In this document: positions 57,625 to 64,000 of the stretch, in pieces
Layout of the letters: each line of letters begins with the position of its first letter
How positions within the stretch are numbered: the stretch's first letter is position 1
NCBI GenBank assembly: GCA_905221605.1
Contig: CAJNDS010002448.1
Location: 182,501-246,500, forward strand
Length of the DNA stretch: 64,000 nucleotides
Origin: Symbiodinium natans
Lineage: Eukaryota > Sar > Dinophyceae > Suessiales > Symbiodiniaceae
Direction of reading: 5' to 3'
Program-made: the position numbers and the translations under genes
Notes under the pieces: model-generated
What the model was told of the DNA's origin: nothing
Database searches by the model: none
The model's input: only the letters and a program-made list of their open reading frames with translations

Positions 57625-60600
57625 CAAAGCAGAAACTCGCTTGCGACCAAGAGGCATAGGGGAGGATGTACTTCGCCGCCACGCCGGCCAACAGGGCGCC
57701 CACAATGACCTCAAGGAAGGCGCTTCGTGAAGGTTCGCCCGTCTTGGTAGAAGTAAACTAGCCTGGAGCATCTATAACCGTGACGATAAGGCTCCTTCCT
57801 AAACCCTAAACCCTCATCCCTCAACCCTGAACCCTATGGCCCCAGGATAAGAAAGTACCCCCTGAACTGCTCAGGGGCAACTTGGAACATGCAGACCCTC
57901 CTACTTGTTCAGCTTGCTAAAAGCAACTCAGGGTTCACCTGTGCCCCCTACTCTGGAGTAAACCCTGAAAAACAACTATATATTTTTTTAGGTATAAGTA
58001 GCTATAATAGGAACCCAGAACCAAAAATATATATATATATATATATATATTCAAGTATAGTACTCCAAAGCCCAGTGCCAGAACATTTCAAAGGGACCAC
58101 GCGAACCCCGAAAAACCTCAGGGCGACTCGGCCAGCAAAGCCCTGCGAAGAAGAGAGTCGCAAGGGCGCTGTTCGGGAGGGCCACGTGTCCCCTCTACCC
58201 TCAGAAACTCGAAGCTCAGAACCCTCAGGCCCTACACCCTAAACATCCCTAAACCCTAAACCCTGAACCCTAAACCCTAAACCCTAAACCCTAAACCCTA
58301 ACCCTAAACCCTAAACCCTGACATGAGGAAAGGTTGGGCTCTTCGAGGTGAGCTTTTTTCTGTAGGATTCCTGGGCTTCGTTGCAGCATCTACTTCGCCT
58401 TCATACCTAAAAAGGAACAAAGCCTCGCAGAAGGCGCTGAATGCTTTAACCCTGAATGCTTTAAGTCTTGACCCTAATGCCCTGGACCATCAGTTTCTGG
58501 GGCTTCTACGCCAGGGACCGCCATAATGAAGCACTGCCAGAAGCATCGCTGGACCATGCCTTAGACCAGTTGAACCGAAGCTGAGGATTTGGTATCGGAA
58601 GGACGTTTTCGGGGCTCAGCAGAAAACAGCTCTCTACTTGATGGTCCCTCGCTGGGGTTTATGATTATCATGGAGCCTTCTTATTTAACACCTCGCCCCC
58701 AAAAAAAACAATGATAACAAAAGCTTTAAAAACAATGAGAACAAAACGTGGAGAACAAACCCATCGGCTTGCTGTTACAGGGTCAGGCAAATCCACTGAG
58801 CCCAGGCTCGGGCGGAGTCCAGGTTTAGGGTTTAGGGTTTAGATTTTAGGGTTTAGGGTTTAGGGGGAGCTCAAGGTTTACCTTTGGCATTGCAAGGAGA
58901 TTGTTGTGACTTAGGGGGCTTGGAGACCATTGCGATTTCTCTTGGGATCTGCGATGCCAGCATCGGAGCTTCACTGCACTAACCTCTTTCCGTGTCCCGA
59001 GGCTGCTGTGAAACCTTGAACCCCAAACTGGTTTGGGGTTTAGGGTTCAGGGTTTAGGGAGCAAATGACAAGCCCAGCATGAACTCAAACCCCCGGGCAA
59101 CCTAAACCCATCGAACGAGTACCTCGGAGCCCCTTGAACTCAAGTGCAGCACATGGGCTCATGTTCAGGTTCATGGCCTCCGAGAAGATCAGAGGCGGCA
59201 AGAAAGCGAACCTGGCGCCGTGGAGACAAGGGATCTTGCAGGGGGGGCCCGAAGGCCTGAAGGGTGGCTAGTACAAGTAAGTAGTAACAAGGAGGGCCAT
59301 ACCATGGGTTTAGGGTTTAGGGTTTAGGAAGTCAAAGAATGAGGAAGCTCCCTATAGGCGAGTTACTCCTTCCTGAGCGTCAGCACGCACAGCGAGATCC
59401 CTACGTCCCTTGCATCACGATCCTGACACAAAACGGTACGGTGTACAGCTCAGCCTCGCCGGCAAGGGTAAGAATTAAACCCAGAGACTGCAGACCTACA
59501 TGGTTTACCCAAAGGCTCCTATGTAGTACCTTTTTGGGGTAGTGGGAATATAACTAGCCCAAAAAGGAACTACATTGGAGCCTTTGGGTAGGGTTTATGG
59601 TTTAGGGCTTCGGGGCTGAAGACATTCTGGACTTCCTTCTCTTGACTCCGACACAGGGACTCCACAAATGAACTAATGAACTAGGCAATTGCATCCCGGG
59701 ACAAGGTTGCCCATAGGGTTCAGAGTTTAGGTTTGTCAAGCAGGCAAGGATTTCTCGTGTTCCGCGTCAGGTTTAGGGTTTAGGGTAGTCCTGAACTCGG
59801 GCCATATGCTTGAAGGCGTAAGGATGCAAGGTTGCATGGGAAGGTCATCCTGACATCCCTACTCGGCCGGCGCACATGAAGAGGTGAGGGTCAATGTCGT
59901 GCCACAAGTCCAAGGAGTCCTTCCCAAGAACAACATGTGTCAGCAATGATTTAAGCATGATCTTTTAATGTTTGTTTTGTGCATATATGTATACCTATAT
60001 GTGGTATTGAAAGTATATAGTCTTGATACGAAGATCGTGTGCGTGTATGTATGTATGTATGCATGCATGTATGTAACTATGTATGTAACTATCGTCAAAC
60101 TTCAGCTGACAAACGAGGCGACAATATACTTCTACGTAAGAACGCTCAGAAACAGGTCTTGTGCTTCAGAACGACTACAACCTCAACTCCCGCTCAGCTC
60201 ATCATCCCGGAAAACCAGCGAAAAGCACCCTAAACATTCCGTTATACTAACAGTCCGTTCGAGGGATTGTAATAGGGGGCACTAAAATCCCTATTAAGGA
60301 CTGTTTGTATAAGGGTGAACATCCCAACCCTAATCCCTAAACTCTATAAACTCTAGAAGACAAAGGCCCAACATCTCAAGTCGACAAGGCATTTCAGCAA
60401 GTCCTGCCTCCTAAGGTCCTGCAAGCCGGCGGCCTTTGTTCAAATATCCTTTACAGAAATAAGGACAATCAAAAATGAAAATACGACTCTTAATAATACG
60501 AACAGAAACAGTACTAATAATAATAATACTTATGATAGTATAGTGCATTGTTTTATTGTCAAACTACTCGTCCTGTGTATTTAAAGACCTTGCACGCTGA

Positions 60601-62584
60601 ATCCCAAGGTCTCCTCGAAAGTGCGAGGCAGCCACGGGCTGCCTAAGGTTTACAGGGTTTAGGGTTTAGGTTTCCAGGGTTTAGGGTTTAGGGTCAAGGG
60701 CTCACTGTCAGTGTTCGTGGAGGTTCTGGGAAGGTTTGAGGTAGGTTGGTTGGTTGGAAGACACGATCGTGTCAGCCACGGGCCAGGGTAACAGAGAGAG
60801 AGGGAGGGCAGGGATTGAGGTGGTACTAGTGGCAGGAAATCTACCCGAGTTTAAGCCCAAATTCAGCATCTAAGTTTGATTGTGTTTATTAGATGGCTCA
60901 TGGTATGTGAGGCCTGTGGCTTTCTTGCGCTCGGCATCTGGGTCTTAGTCATACGGGTAGGGTTCCTGGATTTCCTGTCTTCCGCACGATCTGAGGCAAT
61001 CGCAACCCACTTTCTATCATGCCATCAGGCGTTCAGCATACTCTTCACAAAGATCAGGGGCCACAAGCCGTGAGAACTCAAGATTGAGCTTTGGGAGCTC
61101 GACAGTGTTGGGGATTGGGGGTGTCTACACTTTGTGTTGGCTTAAACTTCGGGTCGAGGGTGCCCCAGCCTCGATATCCCAGATTCAGGCAAGTCGCCGC
61201 GGATCAAAGCCATCAAAACCCCCTCGGCAAAGATGGCACCTTTGCAAAGACCAGATGTGCAAAGAGCTTCTGGAACTAGTCGGACCAATTTCTGATGACA
61301 CAGAACTACAGAAGATGAACTCGGGTTGCTGCTGTGTACAAGGGGCTCCGTAGCCGGCTTGGTCTATGGCTTGGCCCTTTGCAAACCCTACTCCTCAACT
61401 GCCGCACGACAACCTAAGCACCGTACTCACTGTACGCCCTTAACACGCTTGAACCATTTTTGCTGAGCCCGAACCCCGGATCCGAAAACCCTAAACCCTG
61501 AACCCTAAACCGTCCTTTTCACATGAACCTACTCCAAGCGGACGCCATCCTTTAACAGCGACCTCTTCGAGCCAAGTTGCAGGTGTAAGGAAAAGATCCA
61601 CCTCCGACAGGGAGAGGATCACGCACCCATGTCTCTGAAACCATGCTTGTTCTCACTATATAAATGTTGTAAAACCCCCCAACTAAAACCCCAGCTCAAG
61701 CCAGGGTTATCCCAACCCGAAGACGCTAGCAGTGGAAGGAAGCTCGGAAACGGCAACGCCAAGTAGCTTCAGCGCCACCCGTTTGGTGCAAGACTCAACG
61801 CGAGCTGTCAACCAAGCCATGCGTTGTCGGAATCAACATCTAGGCGCGCCTGTTCAGATCTGATCTTCCATGATCGAGAAGCGGCGTGAGAATGCCGAAG
61901 GGAAACCAAACCACCAAAGTCTGAAACTCGTGAGCTCTTTACACCAACGATGCCTTGATTGAGCCTCAGCTCCACTCTATGAAGCTTTGCTCGGGCGCCT
62001 TTCCGCTCGAGCAGACCATTGGTGAAGAGTCCCAGCATGACCTATGCAGTAACAGGTGGCTGCAGGGGTGGGCCTGGTTTAGGGTTTAAGGTTTAGGGTT
62101 GAGGGTTTAGGGTTGAGGGTTTTTGGCATGCTTTCGGGTAATAGGGCCAAGGCGAACAGCCAGTAGGGGTTTAGGGGGCTTCCGGTCATGTCGTGGATGT
62201 GGGTGCCGATACAAAGGAGCTCTCCAGCGCAGCCCTGTAACAAAATACCCCGAAAGAATCCCGAAAACTCCGAGAATAAGGGCACCCTTTTTGGGGATGC
62301 CTTTAAGGAGCTTCTGTTCTACTTGGGGATATAAACGGGGTACCCCTACTTTGGGAAATGCCCATATCACATCTCCACTCCCCCAGCAGACCCCCGTCTC
62401 CCCCCTTCGCCCCCCCTAAACCCTAAACCCTAAACCCTAAACCCTAAACCCTAAACCCTACACCCTAAACCCTAAACCCTAAACCCTAAACCCTAAACCC
62501 CGGCCGTGATGAAGAGGAAGAGGATGGCTTTGTGCCCGTGGGTGGCGTGGTGCCCGGTCGAACGCGTGTCAGTCATCCTCAAGG
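57625..62584 (-). CDS. SOS1/NHX7-type Na+/H+ antiporter, exons for the N-terminal membrane part
   Basis: Seven exons can be read: 62584-62501 (approximate 3' end; ...GHKAILFLFITA), 62234-about 62140 (GCAGELLC...SPLNPYWLFALAL), about 59940-59876 (SLDLWHDIDPHLF), 59211-59153 (FAFLPPLIFSEAMNLNM), 58559-58510 (MVQRCFWQCFIMAVPG), 57709-57625 (VIVGALLAGVAAKYILPYAS). They join in frame: donor GTGCGC at 59875 to acceptor CCAG at 59212 gives LFMFAFLPPLIF, and donor GTGCTG at 59152 to AAG at 58560, then GTAGAA at 58509 to GAG at 57710, gives AVPGVIVGALLAG. This order matches the CPA1 exchanger fold, where the FLPPLIFE-like segment and the PGV segment are membrane helices. The protein should exchange Na+ for H+ in a cell or vacuole membrane. 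The start exon is not identified; exon 63171-63100 may lie upstream. I recognise the family with confidence; the SOS1 subgroup rests on local similarity from memory. Confidence 0.88.
59506..59590. repeat. Strong hairpin, 33-bp arms
   Basis: TACCCAAAGGCTCC... pairs with ...GGAGCCTTTGGGTA; only two mismatches over 33 bp with a 19-bp loop. Located in the antiporter intron between exons 59876 and 59211. Confidence 0.9.
60233..60328. mobile_element. Family A palindromic element, copy 3 (left end truncated)
   Basis: Shares TTATACTAACAGTCC and GGACTGTTTGTATAAGGG, ending GAACATCCCAAC. The GTTGGGATG start of the left arm is missing. Confidence 0.75.
60330..61800. other. Probable long intron or intergenic stretch
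   Basis: Contains AT-rich sequence (60440-60560), a TTTAGGG patch (60653-60694), GA-rich words (60790) and a short CCCTAAA patch (61488-61510). No exon with both splice sites was found between antiporter exons 62140 and 59940. Confidence 0.45.
61808..62040 (-). CDS. Open, exon-like stretch of unknown product
   Basis: An open frame on the minus strand includes LGLFTNGLLERKGARAKLHR and continues for about 75 codons. Composition is protein-like and no repeat underlies it. It lies between antiporter exons 62140 and 59940. If it is an exon, it would insert a hydrophilic segment between the second and third membrane helices, which the exchanger fold does not call for, so it may be a separate fragment or chance. 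Confidence 0.25.
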
Positions 62585-62690
62585 CTGCCCTTTAGGGGTT
62601 TAGGGGTTTAGGGGTTTAGGGGTTTAGGGTTTAGGGTTTAGGGTTTAGGGTTTAGGGTTTAGGGTTTAGGGTTTAGGGCTTAGGCCTACA
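62415..62690. repeat. Opposed telomeric arrays around an 84-nt exon
   Basis: CCCTAAA units at 62415-62500 and TTTAGGG units at 62594-62690 enclose the antiporter exon 62501-62584. This is the cleanest example of the framing pattern. Confidence 0.92.
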
Positions 62691-63099
62691 ATCACCCCTG
62701 GGGGGGTTCGTGGGCGAAGATTTGTTGGGGAAGCAGATGTTTATAGGTTTTTTATCTGGACCCTCTCCCCCAGCCCCACCCAAAAGCTATCTAATAAGGT
62801 GACCCAATGAGTGTACGTCACCGCGGTTATTCAGGGTATCTTCAAGGGCACTCCGTGCGGACTTGTGCGCAGCAACGGTGTCCGATGTGCTGAGCATGAG
62901 CAAAGTCATGACCAAGTCTGGAATACAGGTGGTCACGCCCTGGAACACGTTAGGTCCCTGTGTCCTACGCCTTACGCGCTCCACATAACCCTACTAAGGG
63001 CTTCCGCAGCTCGGGCCCTTGATTGAACCCCCTAAACCCCAAACCCCAAACCCCAAACCCTAAACCCTAAATCCTAAACCCTAAACCCTTGATTTCACC

Positions 63100-63171
63100 C
63101 ACACCAAGTCTCGGGTTCTCTGGCTGGTCCGGGTGGAACCAGTTGCTCCTGTGGTTGAGCTCTGCGAGCTC
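63100..63171 (-). CDS. Exon upstream of the antiporter
   Basis: The sense strand reads ELAELNHRSNWFHPDQPENP directly after a good acceptor, TTTGCAG at 63178-63172. It is framed by CCCTAAA repeats at 63020-63090 and TTTAGGG repeats from 63201 on the plus strand, like other exons here. It may be the N-terminal extension of the antiporter or the end of another gene. A further exon-like stretch at about 63720-63660 (DLSQDATEPEKLKTVVKDI, after CAGGGCTTCAG) lies upstream. Confidence 0.5.
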
Positions 63172-64000
63172 CTGCAAAGGATACATGAAACCTCAGATGG
63201 GGTTTAGGGTTTAGGGCTCTTTTTTTGGCACCGGCATTTAATTGTTTAGGGCTTAGGGCTTAGGGTTTCGGGTGCTTTCTGGTCCTAGTCAGAAAAGCGG
63301 CCCCCCGGAACTCAGAATTTGACACTAGAAGTCCCGGAATCTTAGAGCAGAAACAGAGAGGCTTCTGCTTGGAACAGAGGCCCTTGCAGGCCCACAGAAC
63401 CCAAGACCCCCTTCATTCAGGAATATCTACCCTCAAACCTTAAGGCTCCCTATATATTTTCGGAATATACACCGTCTGTTCCTTTATTAAGGGGCCATTG
63501 GGCTCTTTGGGGGGACTCTTTCAACCTTTAAGAGGACTTACAGGGTCTAGCACCCAGTACGGCAGGTCTAAGCTCAAAGGATCCACAAGAGATTTTTCTT
63601 GGGGTTTCGGGTTTAGGGTTTAGGGCTTAGGGTTTAGGGCTTAGGGTTTAGGGCTTAGGGATGTCCTTGACCACTGTCTTCAGCTTCTCCGGTTCCGTAG
63701 CATCCTGCGACAGATCAGTTCCCTGAAGCCCTGAAAGCAGGTTCAGGGGTCGGGGCTTAGAGTGAACCCTACACTCATTTGCCCCAAAACGCGCAAGGGA
63801 TCCGGTTTTCCCAAAACTGCAGGACCCGTTGTTACACTCAGCCCCTCTTGAAAGCACACAAAGCTGCCCCATACACAATGGCACACTAGCCAGTATACTC
63901 CAGGGTCAGTTATGGTATGTTCAATGATATGCTAGCAATTCACAATCGTCAGGTTGCGACTCCCACACGGCTGGAATGTCCTAACAAAACCTCACTGAGA

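Noticed and set aside
58823-58877. Possible duplication GGAGTCCAGG / GGAGCTCAAGG around a telomeric array
   Set aside because: Three differences in about ten bases; not convincing.
1-64000. rRNA, tRNA, SL RNA and snRNA genes
   Set aside because: No recognisable tRNA arms or rRNA core sequence; the only spliced leader is the retroposed relic.

Overview
The window looks like nuclear DNA of a dinoflagellate, probably Symbiodiniaceae or a relative. Three things point there. (TTTAGGG)n telomere-type repeats are scattered through the whole window in both orientations. A complete 22-nt dinoflagellate spliced-leader (DinoSL) relic lies at 57046-57067 on the minus strand. Genes are split into very short exons with a mixture of GT, GC and GA-type 5' splice sites. 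There is only one long open reading frame. Nearly all the real coding signal is in exons of about 35-160 nt that an ORF caller misses; I found them by reading the minus strand exon by exon. Every gene I can support confidently is on the minus strand, as in a one-directional dinoflagellate gene cluster.

Layout, read 5' to 3' on the minus strand (falling coordinates). (1) About 63.2-38.5 kb: a CPA1 Na+/H+ antiporter of the SOS1/NHX7 type. Some 18 membrane-domain exons lie between 62584 and 46560 and join in frame, and probable C-terminal tail exons continue to about 38.5 kb. One of its introns carries a DinoSL-tagged retroposed cDNA (55713-57067). (2) About 36.9-12.6 kb: many convincing exons of one or more genes I cannot name, including membrane segments and coiled-coil-like parts. 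In this stretch is an intact intronless ORF of 555 codons (29587-31254) inside a retroposed insertion: poly(A), short target-site duplication and a decayed leader at its 5' end. (3) 10637-4180: exons of a multi-membrane-span, ion-channel-like protein of a family I associate with dinoflagellates. (4) Below about 3.7 kb: repeats and a few weak exon candidates.

The noncoding part has its own system. Exons are repeatedly framed by CCCTAAA arrays on the left and TTTAGGG arrays on the right of the plus strand, so on the sense strand introns begin with TTTAGGG and end with CCCTAAA and could fold on themselves. At least one telomeric array has a 9-bp target-site duplication. Several families of short palindromic elements (A to E) and solitary hairpins lie in introns, some touching splice sites. 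One family A copy sits inside an exon with a 6-bp dupl­ication, and its removal restores the reading frame. A short 3' tail ending in poly(A) is shared by four unrelated loci. Together these suggest introner-like and LINE-driven insertion shaping the gene structure. No rRNA, tRNA or CRISPR array was seen. Exon ends are given exactly where both splice sites make sense and as approximate otherwise; no transcript data were available.
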